Positions 14,601 through 29,600 of a stretch of 64,000 nt of DNA are shown here, one piece after another. The stretch's first letter is position 1; each line of letters starts with the position of its first letter. Position numbers and translations under genes: made by a program. The notes below the pieces were generated by a model, which searched no databases, had not been told where the DNA came from, and saw only the letters and a list, made by a program, of their open reading frames with translations. The stretch is from NCBI RefSeq assembly GCF_964355755.1, contig NC_092674.1, positions 6,517,001 to 6,581,000 of the forward strand, given 5' to 3'. The stretch comes from Antedon mediterranea. Taxonomy: Eukaryota; Echinodermata; Crinoidea; Comatulida; Antedonidae.

Positions 14601-17600
14601 CAATAATAATATTCTTTCATATTAAGTGGTAAAGAAGTGGTAAAACATGGATGTTGCCAAGGAAACGGCGTTCCTCCTTAAAGGCATACAGCATCTAGAT
14701 TCCACCAATGTACTGCCATCAAAGTTATCTCTTTCTAAAAATGCATTTCCTCTGGTAAAAAGTAAACAAGGAAAGATTCTAGCTGCAGCTACAGAATACC
14801 AGCAAGGTAGAGTTGCCTGCATCGGTCATGAACACCTAGTTAACAAGACAAGCAATGTGGATGACTTCCCTCGATTCCTCTGTAACATCTTCAACTGGCT
14901 TTCCAAAAAGAAGAAAACTCCCAGAATTGGACTTTTAGTCTCAAGTGGATATCAAGGATTGGAGGAAATCCTTCTGGATGAAGATTTCATCCTTACATAC
15001 TCGACTCCTGATAAACTGGGAACTGTGGACGTCATCTTTGCCAACTGCTATTCAAACTTCGTAGAGCAGGAGTTTGAATTGCTGAATCGATTTGTTGTTG
15101 CTGGCGGTGGTCTGCTAGTTGCTGGTGAAAACTGGTACACAAGATCCATTCATGCTAATGATATTCTAATAGATTGTGGAATCAGTATCACTAATGAGCA
15201 AGCCGGTGGCAATCAAGATTACCAACCTCACTCATGGTCCGATCAAACACCAGTCAAGGTAGGCATAATATCTTCTTTCTTTACATTATAATTATAGTGT
15301 GAAATTACAATTCTTTTTGTGTTCTGTTTCAAATGACAAAACAGTATATGTTAAAAATATAGAAAAATATTATCATTGTGACCTTGACATACACATTTCT
15401 AATGAACATTGATAATTTTGGTTGGGTCTATAGACTCCATTTTTGGTCTTTGTGAAAAGTTTAATTAGTAGCTCTCTGGAGTGGAACCTCTACAAATATG
15501 GTAAAGCAGATAATCAAACATATATGGTATTGATCCTAAATACATATTCTTATTCTTATCTATACTGTTTATTTGCTTTCATTTTAAGTGGGCTCATGGA
15601 AAAGTTCTTTTCTGTTACAAAAATAAGATATTAGTGTTAAAAAGGTCAACAGAAAAAAAAATTGAATCATAAGTTTCTCATTCACGTTTTTTTAGTACAA
15701 CCATGTATTGGATCCAATAAAAGCAAACGATTTCCTTTGGAAAGATATTGAAAAGTTAGACACAGAAAACGTACAACCATCAAAAATCAAAATATCTGGA
15801 GATGCGTTTGCTGTGATCACCACCAGAGAGAAAGACATCATAGCTGCAGCTACTCCATATGGTGATGGCAGAATCGTGGTCTTAGGTCATGAAGACTTTG
15901 CTGCCACGCAAGGAAAGAATGACTTCCCTTCGTTTATGATCAACATCTTCAGATGGATGACTCCGAGCGCAGACATCAGCAGACCTGTAAGAGTTGGGAT
16001 GTTGGTTCCAGGGTTTGACCTACTCTACCACAATCTTCAATATTATAAGTATGAAGTTGGCTTGATTGCGGTTGAAAACTTACGGAATGTTGATATTGTA
16101 TTCTGCGATTGTTTCACCAAGTTCACAGAGTTTCAACTGGCTATGATTGAAAAGTTCTTGTCTGCTGGTGGAGGAATGGTTGTAGTAGGACACAATTGGT
16201 TCTACAAAGTTGACCATGCCAACCTTGTTCTGTTCGACTGTGGTATTGAGATAACCACTACAATGGCAGGTGGTAATCAGAGTTTTACGCCAGAGAACAA
16301 TGCTTTCAAAGGAAAAGATATGGTAAGATTAGTGTTTACAGAAATCATTCTGTAAAATCTAAATAAAATTTTCAAAAAATAATGTAACTTAGTTAAAATG
16401 TTATTATGAATGAAACAAAATACTGCTGTACCAGTTAGCAGCACTATGGGACTAAGAAAAGACTAAATAATATTGTAAAACAATGATGACAATTTTATTT
16501 TTTAAACTTTCATAATATACTGTAATTGTTAAATTTCCTTTTTTTTATTTTAGATTCAAAATCAAATTAATGAAACAGAAGCAAGAGATTATATCATGGA
16601 AAATGTCAAATACTTGAACCTTAGCAACAACGAACCATCAAAATTGGAGCTAGTGAGTCCGGCAGTTCCAATCTTAGAGAGCAAACAAGGGCAACCAATA
16701 ATTGCTACGTCTATATGCGGTGATGGCAAAATTGTAGCAGTTGGACATGCCTCCTATGTCAACAAAAATTCAGCCGAGGATGATTTTCCTGTTCTTGTCA
16801 AAAACATAATCAAATGGCTTTGTCGTGGAGTGAAAAGAGATGAAATCTACATTGGTTTGTTAGTATCAGATGGTTACAGAGAACTGGAAGTAAACCTTAA
16901 AGAAGCTGGACTGCATGTTATTGATGTGACTGTGGATAAACTTCAAGTGACTGATGTATTATTCGCAGACACCAAGAAGAGGTTTGGTGAAGATGACCTT
17001 ATGAAAATCTTCAACTTTGTCAGCAGTGGAGGAGGGCTACTGGTTGCTGGAGATAATTGGTATGAAGAGAGCAACTACTGTAATAACATCCTATTTGGAT
17101 GTGGTATTAAGATCACTAATGAGTATGGAGGAAGTGAGGCTAGGGTCTACAATGTTCAGCCAACAAGAACACCAAGCAAGGTGAATAAATATTATTTTAA
17201 TTTTTATTTTTCTAATGTGTTCACAAAAATGATATTAGCTTTCGATTTGCAATGACCGAGGACCGACAACCAACCTAGGTCAGGTCAATCGATGTGTCCT
17301 GGAAATCATAAAACATTTTTTAAAATATATTATTTTTTATACAGGCAGAAATCGAAAATACATATGTAGCTCATACGAATGCACTTCTACGAGGTGTAAG
17401 CCGACTGAATGGTGAAGGCTCTATTGCATCTGTTCTGGAACTACAAGAGAATGCGTTCCCAATAATAAAACACAATGGTGATGTTATCATCGCTGCATCC
17501 ATAAAGGGGAAAGGAAGAGTTATAGTAATGGCTCATGAATCTTACATCAACAGGAAGGTTAACCAGGATGACTTTCCTCAACTGATCACCAACATGCTAA

Positions 17601-20600
17601 AGTGGGCTTCCGGTAAATCCAATGACTACAAAGTTGGTCTTCTGATTTCAAATTACTATAAAGGTTTGAAGGCATTTCTGAAAGCAGAAGGCATTAACTA
17701 CATTGACATCAACACAGATGAACTGGATAGTGTCAATGTTGTCTTTGCCGACTGCTATACCAAATTTTCAGAAGTAGCACTTGCAAGAATACACTCGTTT
17801 GTGCAGGGAGGATCAGGACTGATAGTTGCTGGGAACAACTGGTATACCAAGAGCACTTACGCAAATAATATACTATTTGGCTGTTTCATAATGATATCCC
17901 AGAAGTGTGGAGGGTCAGTGAACTGGATAAAACCACAGACATCAGACACTGTTGATGTAGGTTATCTTTTTTACCCAGAATAATAATAATAATAGTACGA
18001 ATTTGTAACGCGCCAATTCCAGCAGTAAGTGATCAAAGGCGCGGTGTATGAGAGAGCTCCATCTGAAGAAAAACATGAGTTTTCAAGGCAGATTTTAATT
18101 TAAAGATTGGTTTCCAAAAATAAAGTTATGTTCAATTTAAAATTAAAAAAAACATTTTGTAATTTCAGATACCTGTTCTAAGTGAAATAGAAGAGCGAGC
18201 TGGAATACTTAGACATGTAAAGCAAATTTACTCTCGCTCTAAAGTTCCATCTATCTTGAGACTTGCTGGAGACGCATTCTCATTGGTCAATATGGGAAAA
18301 GGCAAATTTGTAGTTGCTGGTTCATCCTATTCTAAAGGAAGGGTAATAGTGTTTGGCCATGATGAATATGTTAGAAGAATAGATAGTGTGGGTGACTTTC
18401 CTACATTGGTGTGCAATGCTATTAAATGGCTAGCTAAGAACAAAGAGAAAATTCAAGTTGGTTTCTTAGTTGAAAAGGGTTATAAAGACCTAACTGTCAA
18501 TCTGGCAACAAACGGTTTTGGAGTGTCTGTTATCACAACAGATGATTTGGAGGAAGTTGATGTTGTGTTTACAGATTGTTATAAGAGATTTACAAAAGAC
18601 CAATTAGTAAGTCTTCATACATTCATGGAGAATGGTTCTGGTATGCTTATTGCTGGTCAAAATTGGGAATACAAGACAGGTTATGCCAACGACATCCTTC
18701 AAGGTTGTGGGATATTTATCACTGACCATTATGGTGGTACCGGTCAACTTTATCTCTCCAACAATCTCAGAAGTGTTGGAGATCTCCTAAAGCAGTCATC
18801 TGATATTCCAAGTTTTCCACTTGATGAGGTAACGGCTAGGAAAGTGCTGTTTAGAGATGTTAGGAATTTAGTTGTAGGTAGCATTCAACCCTCTGTCTTA
18901 GAAGTATCTGATAGAGCATGCTCTCTTGCAGAGACAGAAAATGGTGACATCATCATTGCCGCTTCTACTCTTGGCCAAGGGAAGATAATATGTATTAGCC
19001 ATGAAGCTCTTGTGAAGGAAACCGTCACTTACGATGATTTTCCACTGTTTGTTTTAAACGCATTTCGGTGGTTAACAAATGAAAAGCCAGCACCTAATAT
19101 CGGGTTTCTCGTCTCAAAAGATTACAGAAATCTCGAAAAGCACTTGAGCGAGAACAAATTCAATGTTAGCTTCATGACAACTGACGAAATACACACATCC
19201 GACGCTATTCTGGTTGAGTGTTACACAGAATACAATGAAAGCAGTATAATCAACATTCAGAGCTTTGTAAGAGGTGGTGGAAGTCTCTTAGTAACTGGTC
19301 AGAACTTTCAGTTCAAGACATTATTTGCAAATGATGTGTTACTAGGATGTGGAATTGAAATAACTACCCGATCTGCTGGTAGTAATCAAGTGCTTTTAGG
19401 TACCAGTGAACCAGAAGTATCCCTAGAGAGTAAAAATGCCATCTTTGATAAAGAAATAGTGAAAAGAAAAATCCTGAAATTTGTGAGAAAACTTGATGCG
19501 ACAGGTATAGAACCATCAGAGTTGAAGCTTTCAGGTGAAGCATTTCCTCTTGTGACCAGTCGACAGAATCTTGTAGTTGCTGCTGCCGCCCCACTTGGTA
19601 AAGGACAGATAGTAGTCCTTGGTCATGACGAATTTGTTAAAAAGGTTGGAGAAGGACCAGATGATTTTCCTCTTATGATCAGAAACATATTTGATGAAAT
19701 GATTTTAGATGAAGAGGTTAGAAAAGTTGGTATGCTTGCTTATGTTGACTATGGTATTCTTAAAGGCAATCTTACAGATGCTGAAATGGAAGCAATAGAA
19801 ATAACAACAGATGAATTAAATTCTGTGCAAGCCATCTTTGCCGACTGCTACACAAGGTTCGATGAACAACAGTTGCTAGATATCTATAGCTTTGTTACGA
19901 ATGGTGGTGGACTACTAGTTGCTGGAGAGAACTGGTTCTTTAAACAAGAACATGCTAATGATATCTTGCTTGGTTGCGGAATTAAAATTACAAACAACTT
20001 CGGAGGTGGTGATCAAGTGTATGAACCAGATAATACTGAAGTAGCAGACATGGTATGTAGTTGCAAATACATGATGATTGATGCTATGACTTCTAAAGAT
20101 GCAATTTTAAGGAACGTCACATTGCTTGATGGAAGAGGGTGCGAGCCATCGGAGTTAAAGCTTTCGAAATGTGCATTTCCTTTGGTAAGAAGCAAGCAAG
20201 GCAAAGTGGTTGTTGCAGGTGCACCGTTTGAACGAGGTCAGATTGTGGTGTTTGGTCATGAGTCATTTGTAAAGAAAACTGGAGAAGCTGATGATTTTCC
20301 ACTCCTCTTGCAAAACATCTTCCACTGGATGGTGCGTGGGAAGGATCCTGCTACTATTGGATTACTCTCTTCACAAGGCTACAAAAGTCTTGAGGATAAT
20401 CTAAGTGAAGCAGGCTTTCAAGTTGTTACAATCACAACAGAAACTTTACATGATACAGATGCTATCTTTGTTGACAGTTACACACGATTCAATGAAAAAC
20501 AACTTCTATCAATTCATACATACTTAAGAAAAGGTCATGGATTGATAGTAGCTGGTCATAACTGGTTTTCCAAGAATGATTGGGTCAACGATGTACTCCT

Positions 20601-23600
20601 AGGAAGTGGTATCAAAATCACAGCTGACTATGGTGGTGGCAATCAAATCTACGCTTTGGAGTCAAACTTCGAAAAGGAATACCCAATCATTCTGGAAGAT
20701 GAATATGTCAGTGAAGTCTCCACTAAATCAGAGCTTTTCAGAGGAATCCAACGTTTAGAAGCTCATCAGGTTGAGCCATCTGCAATTAAAACATGCGGAG
20801 AAGCATTTCCACTAATCATGAGCAAAGAAGGAAAAACCATTGCTGCTGCTGCACCATGTGGTCTTGGAAGGATTGCTGCTCTCGGTCACGAAGAATTCAT
20901 AGAACGAAGACAGAGTGCATGGAATGACTTTCCAAAGTTTGTCAATAACATTTGCAAATGGTTAGCAAATTCACGTGGGCAGAAAATAGGTTTTCTGGTT
21001 CCTATCACTGGATACAAGAGATTTAGGAATAACCTTCGTAGTGCAAGATTTGTTGTTTCAGCTATAACAACAGACCAACTGTCAACAGTAAACGTTATCT
21101 ACTCTGACATCTATACCAAATACGATGCCAAAGAGCTGCGGAAGATCAGAAGTTTTGTGACAAACGGTGGCGGTTTACTGGTGGCAGGACAGAATTGGCA
21201 TTTCCAAAGAGAATTTGCCAATGATATTTTATTTGACAGTGGAATCATTTTTACGAAGTCACAAGGTGGAGGAAATCAGGTTTATGTTCCCAGAATGCCT
21301 TTTGTCAAACCATCTGAAAATATGAGCATACTTAGAAGATTATTCTGTTGCATGATGTAGACATTTTTGTTAAGATACTTTCGATTTGCCGCGACAAGCA
21401 ACCTACTCTAGAAAGTCCGGTAATGTTATTTCATTGTACGTTTCCAGGGAGGTTGGGACAAGCTTCTTCACCTTATTACTCGTCAAAGTAGTGGTAGTAG
21501 TGATTTCTAATTCCAGATGATGACTGACGACACATCAATGCATAGGTCGTAGAAAAATGGAAAACTGCATGAATAACTTTGTAAAATAACATTTCTATTA
21601 GAAACAGAAATACTGTTTAATGATTGAATAAGTATTTGAGTATTATAATGAAGGAGTGATCTTATCTATGACCATATACAGTATAATATCCACATTTTTC
21701 CTCAAATTTGTAAAATAAAGTAATAAAATATCTATATTGTAAATATTTGTAAATTACTGAGTATATTCAGTACTATGATAATTTTATGCAATAAGTATTA
21801 GTTTAATTTGGTTTTTTTTTTTAGCCAACAGTATAGTTCCAGAGGGTTTGGTAAGAAATTTGGTATATAGGGTATGGAATTATACTCAAATTGCATTAAC
21901 AATGAAAAAGTGGTATATATATAATAAACCCTAATATTAATACTGGAGTAAAGAATTCTCTTTTTAGTTTACATATGGTAGTACTGTATTAGATAGCAAT
22001 TTTAATTAGTTACTTGCTTGACAAGTATAGCAAAGTTATAAAAAATATTACTTGATTCAGGGAGGCAATTAAGGAAGAGACCTAGTTGAAATGCAGTTCC
22101 AAAGCATAAATTTACTGTACATCATATCAGACCATTCAAATTAGAAGTCTGTATACTGTTGTCTCATGTGACAATTCAAGTAGGCATTTTAAGTAATTCT
22201 GCTGGTTATGTTTATACAACTATCATTGGTACTGTAAATCAATTATTGTTGAATAAATAAATATTAAAATATTGTTTTCATGGATTGGAATAATTTTTTT
22301 CTAGTAGTCATTGTTATCCCAAGCAATGAGAAAGTTCAGAAAAAAAAATAGAAAAAGACACAGACAATAATTAGGCCGATACTTATAGCAGCAATTACAG
22401 TAGATGATAATAATAGTTGCTTACGATTACAATTGTTGATGATAGTTGATGATATATGATGATAATTATGGTTGTTGATGATAGTTGATGATATATGATG
22501 ATAATTATTGTTGTTGATGATAGTTGATGATGTTTGATGATAATTATTGTTGTTGATGATAGTTGATGATATATGATGATAATTATTGTTGTTGATGATA
22601 GTTGATGATATATGATGATAATTATTGTTGTTGATGATAGTTGATGATATATGATGATAATTATTGTTGTTGATGATAGTTGATGATAATTATTGTTGTT
22701 GATGATAGTTGATGATATATGATGATAATTATTGTTGTTGATGATAGTTGATGATATATGATGATAACTATTGTTGATGATGATAGTTGATGATGCTGTT
22801 GATGGTGATGTAGTTGATAATATTTACTGGATAATGAATTTTAAAAAACAAGTAATAACAATTAGTTCCTGATGATAGCTGATGATAATAGTTAGAGATG
22901 ATAACAACAGAAACAGATCCGGGGTTTTTAAATAATAAATTCGACAAGATGTACATTCTATACTGTGCATATTCGTTTTGTTTGTTGTCCCATGACCTAG
23001 GTGGTTGTAGGGGTGTAGCAGACGAGATTCAGTAGTACTCATACGCATTATCTACCAGCGGTGCCTATTTTCTCTCCGGGCTGGCGGGGTTATTACTGGA
23101 TGGCCGTCATGGTTCTCCAACCACCCTCCACACCATGCTCCTAAAGGAGTTGATGTGGGTACCGGTCTGACAGTGGCTGTGTGTGGACTAGTACACCGAG
23201 GTAACCCGCTGCTCGTCTTGAAAGATGTACTAGGTTCTTTAAAGTGCACATGAGCTATGTGTACACTGGACCTACGACCAGAACTATGGAGCGAGTGAGC
23301 CCTTGAACCCTTGCCGATGTTATGGCTACGTAATTACGGATCCATCTGTCTTAACTGCTCGGCCACTCACTCACATACCAAATTTTTATTTCACTTATAT
23401 AAAGGGATCAAGTCAAACTTATCCTACTGCGGTTTACTGCAGTAACTATATTTACAGTATAACAGTAAGCCAGCCCCGATTGGCACAAAATGCAAAAAAT
23501 TGCAGTTGCAAAAAATACCAACTAAGATCATTACATTATAAACAAACTAATAAATGAGTAATTTATTAATTATTACAGTAACATTTATTGTTAATTATCA

Positions 23601-26600
23601 ATCATCGTGTTTCAATTATCTGCCTGTGTTGAGACTGGAGCTTTCATTTGGAAACTAAAAATTTGGACAAGCTATTCTGTAACTGTAAGTAGGAATGTTT
23701 TACTCTCTGAAATAACAATTTTATATCGTAATATTAAATCCAAAATTATGTCATTAAAAAAGCATACGGTTTGGTTTTCGTCAGATCAATGATTATGATT
23801 TCTTTTTTAAGTAGCAGGTTTGAAGAGATGACTGTTCAAAACAATATATATAAATTATATATAAAAAAATATAGAATTAATGTTTTTTTTGCAGAATTTT
23901 CTGAAGAACACCAGCATGGCAACCTCAAAAGTATGAAAATAAGTATAGTGTAGGCCACTATGTAATTTCGTGTCATTTTTTTGTTAAAAGCAAAATTCCA
24001 GCTGATTTAGTGTCTTTAGGATGTAAAGTAATGAAAAAAATATGTTGCCATTTTTTTAAAAAAGCTTAAGGGTGTCAAATCCAAGATGGCCGCCAATACG
24101 TAAAATATCCAATAAATGTACCATATTGGACAAAGTAACACCCATTATGAATAATATTTTAAGTTCATATGGGTTCTCTGCTATATAAGAATTATTATAA
24201 ACCTATATTCATTAGTATTCTGACATTTTGAATTTCAAAATGGCCGCCATTTTTTAAAAAATGGATTAAATTTCTTATTAAAACATGTGCAAGTTATGAC
24301 GTTGATTGAAATCACATAAAATCAAATAAAACAACATTTTTTTTTTAAATGGGTTAAATTTCTTATTAAAACTTGTTAAATAAAATTAGATTGAAATATA
24401 CAAAATGATATGCTTATGACAACAACATGGTGATTAACACAAAATGTTGACCATCAGGAGGTCTATAGTACTGACTGTACACTTCTTCATATTAAAACAT
24501 CTCATAAACTTCTTCAGTTAAATGACAACTAACTCTGCCAAAGTCCTTCAATGAAATATTTCTAATCTTGAATGCGATACAGTAAGTTGACCTTCCTTCG
24601 TTCTCTACTACTGTATCCATCAAACTTCCACAGACTGATCTCCGTTCCCAACAACCTTGTTCAGAAACAAATTGGCAAAATAACTGAAAGACCTCATTTC
24701 ACCGGCAAATAATCTCTATAGGAGTCTTCTTTTACTTTGATAAGTTTGTCACCTGTATTCACCGTCATATATATTTTTTTGCCAATATTCGTCTTTTTCT
24801 TAGGATCCCATATAGACAGTTTGCCTTCTACAAGACTTTTACCAATGCCTCAAACATTTTCTGTCCAATTTCATCATGCCATGGCCAACAAACACCTTTG
24901 TGCGAATTGCAGCATTCTTCATTAACCGGGATATCATCTCTCTTTAAATGTTAACTAGATTTGCCAGCTCTGATGAAATCATTAATTTGTGTTATTCCAA
25001 TGATACCATGCTCAATGACCCTGATCAATTGGTGTAAATCCAGCAAGTCCCACACATACATGTCCTCTCATATACATACTTAACTTAGAATCTCTTTCTC
25101 CGTCTGCATTTGTAGAAGCAAGTTGTAGAGAGAAAGCAGAATTAGTGTGGTTTTGTCCTTTACAGATGTTTTCCATTTAAGATATTTGTGTCCCGATTTG
25201 TGTCACTGGTTGTATAGGTAATACAAGTTCAGTTTCAACAAAAGCACCTGCCTCAACACTATTCTCACAATGCTACATGTCCAAAAGCCATATAGTTCAC
25301 CGGGTGGACATACTAATTGCTTTTTGATGTCATCTCTGTCCACCTCCACTCATCTTGGGCAAGAGTCATCACCAGGCATTCTTGTCTTTCCCTAGTACAT
25401 GAGTTTTTATACCACAACCATGTGCACTCATCAACCCAGTGTATAATGCTGGTCTGTCTGTAGGGGGTACATATCTAATGAAATTGGTTGAGATTGTAGA
25501 AGATGAGAAGTAGGAGTTCATTCATTTACAAGGTTATTTATAGGCAGAGGTGTATCTGTATTTCCTTCAAGCTTCTGCCAAAAGTTGACAGGTTGAAAAC
25601 TTACCAACCATACTGGTGACTATGGCCCTGAAGGTTCAGACATTGAATTACATAGCAATAACGCATTTATTATTTAACATATTTATACAGGATTTCACAA
25701 TAAGTTATAAATGCACTTGTTGTATATTGTGGTCCTGTCTCCTGTCAAGTTTCAGGTTCATGAAAAGAAATGAGATCTGTAATTTAGAATCTATATATAA
25801 ATTATGGTTAATTCTGACATAGGCGAGCACAATGGAAAAACTTTGGAACAAATTTCTGCCTTGGATACCTACCTGAACTATCTCAGGTGTACCGCGAAAT
25901 GTAAAACAGTTTTCACTATTACGATATTGTTCCATATTTCTATCTTAGGAATATATTATAAAGAGTTTTAAAACAAAATTTCTGATTCATCGGTAGATTT
26001 TCAACTCAATTTCAATTGTACGCGGTCAAAGTAATTTCCAGGTTCACGATGAGTTCACAGGTTCACCTTGCAACTACCTGGTTTCAGTTAAGTTGGTCGT
26101 TAGTGGCTATAGCTATTTTAGTTTTTTGTTTATTTTCGGATCGGACCGCGCGTGTGAAGGTACAGTAGTTAAAAAATAAAATCCCGATAGCCGAGTTTTA
26201 TTGAGTAAGCTGGCAGGAATAACTGTAGGCTATCTGTGTCCCATTAGGGCCCATATTGCAAGCAGTCTAAAAACATCTTCCTTCTTGGGCCGAAACGGCC
26301 TACACTGTCGCGGGAGTTAGTTTTAAAAGATGTTTAAATGAAATAATGTATTATGATGGTATTTATTTGAATAAACGCCTCCCAATAAAACATCACTTTG
26401 AATAATAATCGCCTACACCCCCCCCCCCCCCCACCTACCCAACTATCTAATAAACGCCCATCTACATTAATTATACACACAATATTGTATATACTATTTA
26501 TAATAGAATTACCCGAGTCATTATCCTTCCGAGAACCTTCGTTTACACTTCCTAGAGGGGAGCTAGCGAACTAGAGGTCTAACCCTCTAGTTAGACGTAA

Positions 26601-29600
26601 TTGATGTTGAATATTTGATATAAATTGTTAATTTGTTCCATACTTTTGCAACTCCAACTTTGAACGATTATTTAATTTAATAGTCATAGTGGGGTATTAT
26701 ATATCTGTTATACAGGACATTGACAACTTTAGCCTTATATTTACAGTTTACAATCCTGTGAGAAGTGACAACAATTTTAGAACATTGTGTACAAACAACA
26801 ATTTATGCACACATTTAAAAAAAATTATTTAAAGAATTTAATTTTTAGTGGCGGCCATTTTGAAATCCAAGATGGCCGACAGATTATCGCTTTACATAGT
26901 TAGGATTGTATAATGGGTACAGTAATACCATCAAAACGGACTTGTTCCACATTCATAATTTGTATTATTGGTGATATTCTGATTTTTAATAGGGTTATTT
27001 GAATGTTGGCGGCCATCTTGAATTTGGTCCTTTAAAGGTCTTTTGAAAAAATGGCAACATATTTTTTTTCATTCCTTATATTATCAAGATATGAAATAAA
27101 GTCAAAGTTTGCTTTTAACAAAAAATATACACGACATTCATATAAACGACATACCAGCCTACACTAGTACCGGTACTCTCTTCTTTATAAATATGTCAAC
27201 ATACTAAGAAAATAATCTAATAATAAAAAGAGTGTAGGAAATATACTGTAAAATAAAGATTCCTTAAGAATGGAACAAACCATTTCATAATAGGGGTATA
27301 CTCTATTTCTACACAAGGTACTGAAAGGTACAAGTATCATCAAAATTGTATTACAATATATTATAAATAACCATATCTATTCTACAGGTTAAATCGCAAG
27401 AATTTCTTATTAAAGGTGTCATACCCCTAAAACCATTAGACTGTGCTGTATCTAGGCTGGGTATTGTTGGAGATGCTTTTCCTGTTATATTGACGCCAGA
27501 TGAAAAAATCGCAGTGGCAGGAGCAATGTTTGGAAAGGGTCGAATTGTGCAAATGGCTCACGAAGCATATGTGTCGGTGACAGATGAAGCTAGTGGTTGG
27601 CCACGACTGGTCCGCAATATCTACAAATGGTTAGCACCGGGAATATGTCGGCCTAAAGTTGGAATACTCCGACTGGGTTCAAACAAATACGAAGGTCACC
27701 TTGAAGGAATTAAAAAATATGGGTTTATCAGTTCGTACGTCGAAAAGGTAGATGAGTTCAACTCCGTTGATGTACTCCTTGGCGATACATACACAAAGTA
27801 CAATGATGAGGTGCTCAACGTAATTCGTACTCTGGTGAAGGATAAAGGAAAAGGAGTCTTCTTGATTGGTCACAATTGGGCTTCTTCAAATAACTACGCA
27901 AATGGTCTTTTGTTCGATTGCGGAATCACAGTAACAACTGAATATGTTGCTTATGATGCAAAAAAACTACTCAAGCCAGTGAAGATTGCAACTAGTTCAA
28001 AATGATAACATAATTAATCACACATGATTGTGAATGTAAGAATTGAGAACTAATATTAATCATTTACTATAACATGTTTACATTTTGATATTGAAAATGT
28101 GTTTAGTTGGTCGCTTTCTCGTAGATGCTTTAAATGTAGAACGAAATTTGTGTTTTTGGGGTTTTTTTATTTCTGTGTGCTCCGTTCTGGGTTGACCAAC
28201 TAGCATAGTTGTTTAGCACCTGTTTGGTCTTTCCTTGCCTTTTATACTTGTTTTGTCTTCTTTATATTGTGTATGGCAGAAAATTGAATAAATTAAAAAA
28301 AAATAAATTTAAAAAAAAATTTGGAGTTCAAAATAGTCTAATCAGATGTCAGAGGTTTAATGTTAACAAATCTGCAAGGAGACTATTAAAGAAAAACATT
28401 ATTTATACTATATACTGTGTTTACATTATTGTACAATCTAATAATTTATGTCATTGTCATTTATTGTAAGGTGTATATATGAATAAATAACATGAAGTTT
28501 ATACTGTATATATTTTTTATTTCATTTGTGTTATTTCATTCATCCCAACGACGGTAGCACAAACCTCAAGGATTGGTGACATGATCTAAACAAATTCTTT
28601 TCAAATTTAATATCAACACAGACATTTTTTTTTTTATATTTGTTATTTATACTGGTGACCAAGAATTGGTCTCACAGAGGGCCCATTGGCTGTGTGTGTA
28701 CTAGCACACCAGGGTAACCCCTACTCATCTCCAAAGATGTAATAGATTCTTTTAAGTGCACATGAGCTAGGTGTATACACTGGACCTAAGGTTTATAGTC
28801 TCTATCCGAGAAAACTCCTTCTACCACCAGAATCATGGCGTGAGTGAGCCTTGCTTGAACCCTTGCCGATGGTATGGCTACATACGGTTCCACTGTCTTA
28901 ACCGCTCGACCATGAACCCATTCTCCATTCAGTTGTACAGTATATAATGTCAAAGAAAATAGGTTATCTGCCCACCTTTGAAACATACATTTACAGACCT
29001 TTTTCAAACTTTACCAAACAAGTTCTTTGATAATATTAAAACAGATTTGGAAAAATGGTTAAAGGTATTATGATGAAATGGGAGTGGTTGAGAGAATGCA
29101 TACAACACTTCACTTGTACTTAATCAATAGTCTGTCAAATATTAACCAGTATCATCATATAGTAGTAATAGTTACGGGTGTGTGTGTTCCATACTATTTC
29201 AAGTTTACATACTATTAATTATACACAAAGCAAATGGTGTAGACGTATGTCGGAAGCTACCACATGTGATTGAATGTAATTGCCAAGAAATTTGCATTAA
29301 CAAGGTGAAGTATGTCACTTATTTACGTTTGAACACCGCCCTAGAAAATATGTGAACTTTATACTTAATTCATTATTAGATGTTAATTAATATCTAAAAC
29401 AATCAATATGAGAAAATCTGCAAGAGTTTGAAAATATTGTTTATTATTCTATATAAATTCTATATAAACACTATACTAGAGAAACAGCAATATAATTAAT
29501 TAATGGTGAAGATAAGATAATAAGAAAAAGTCTCTTCAAATGAGATTCGAATCTTTTTTTTTTTTTTATTTATTTTATAACGCATGCAACAGCAAGCACA

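Larger units (their letters stand above)
21361..23894. other. Non-coding stretch: 3' UTR, minisatellite and SINE
   Basis: Begins with the 3' UTR of the nine-domain gene (AATAAA-type hexamers near 21714 and 22252). A 39-bp minisatellite and a family-2 SINE follow, then AT-rich DNA leading to the 5' UTR acceptor of the next TCAF-like gene. No coding exon seen. Confidence 0.5.

Noticed and set aside
14647-21360. Catalytic Cys in the DCYTKF motif of the TCAF-like domains
   Set aside because: The Cys is replaced (DTKKRF, DSYTRF, DIYTKY, DTSTKY, DSATKY) in many copies, so there is no sequence support for enzyme activity.
28850-28920. tRNA gene (A- and B-box present)
   Set aside because: The head is followed by a long SINE body and recurs at other places with the same body; no acceptor-stem pairing seen.
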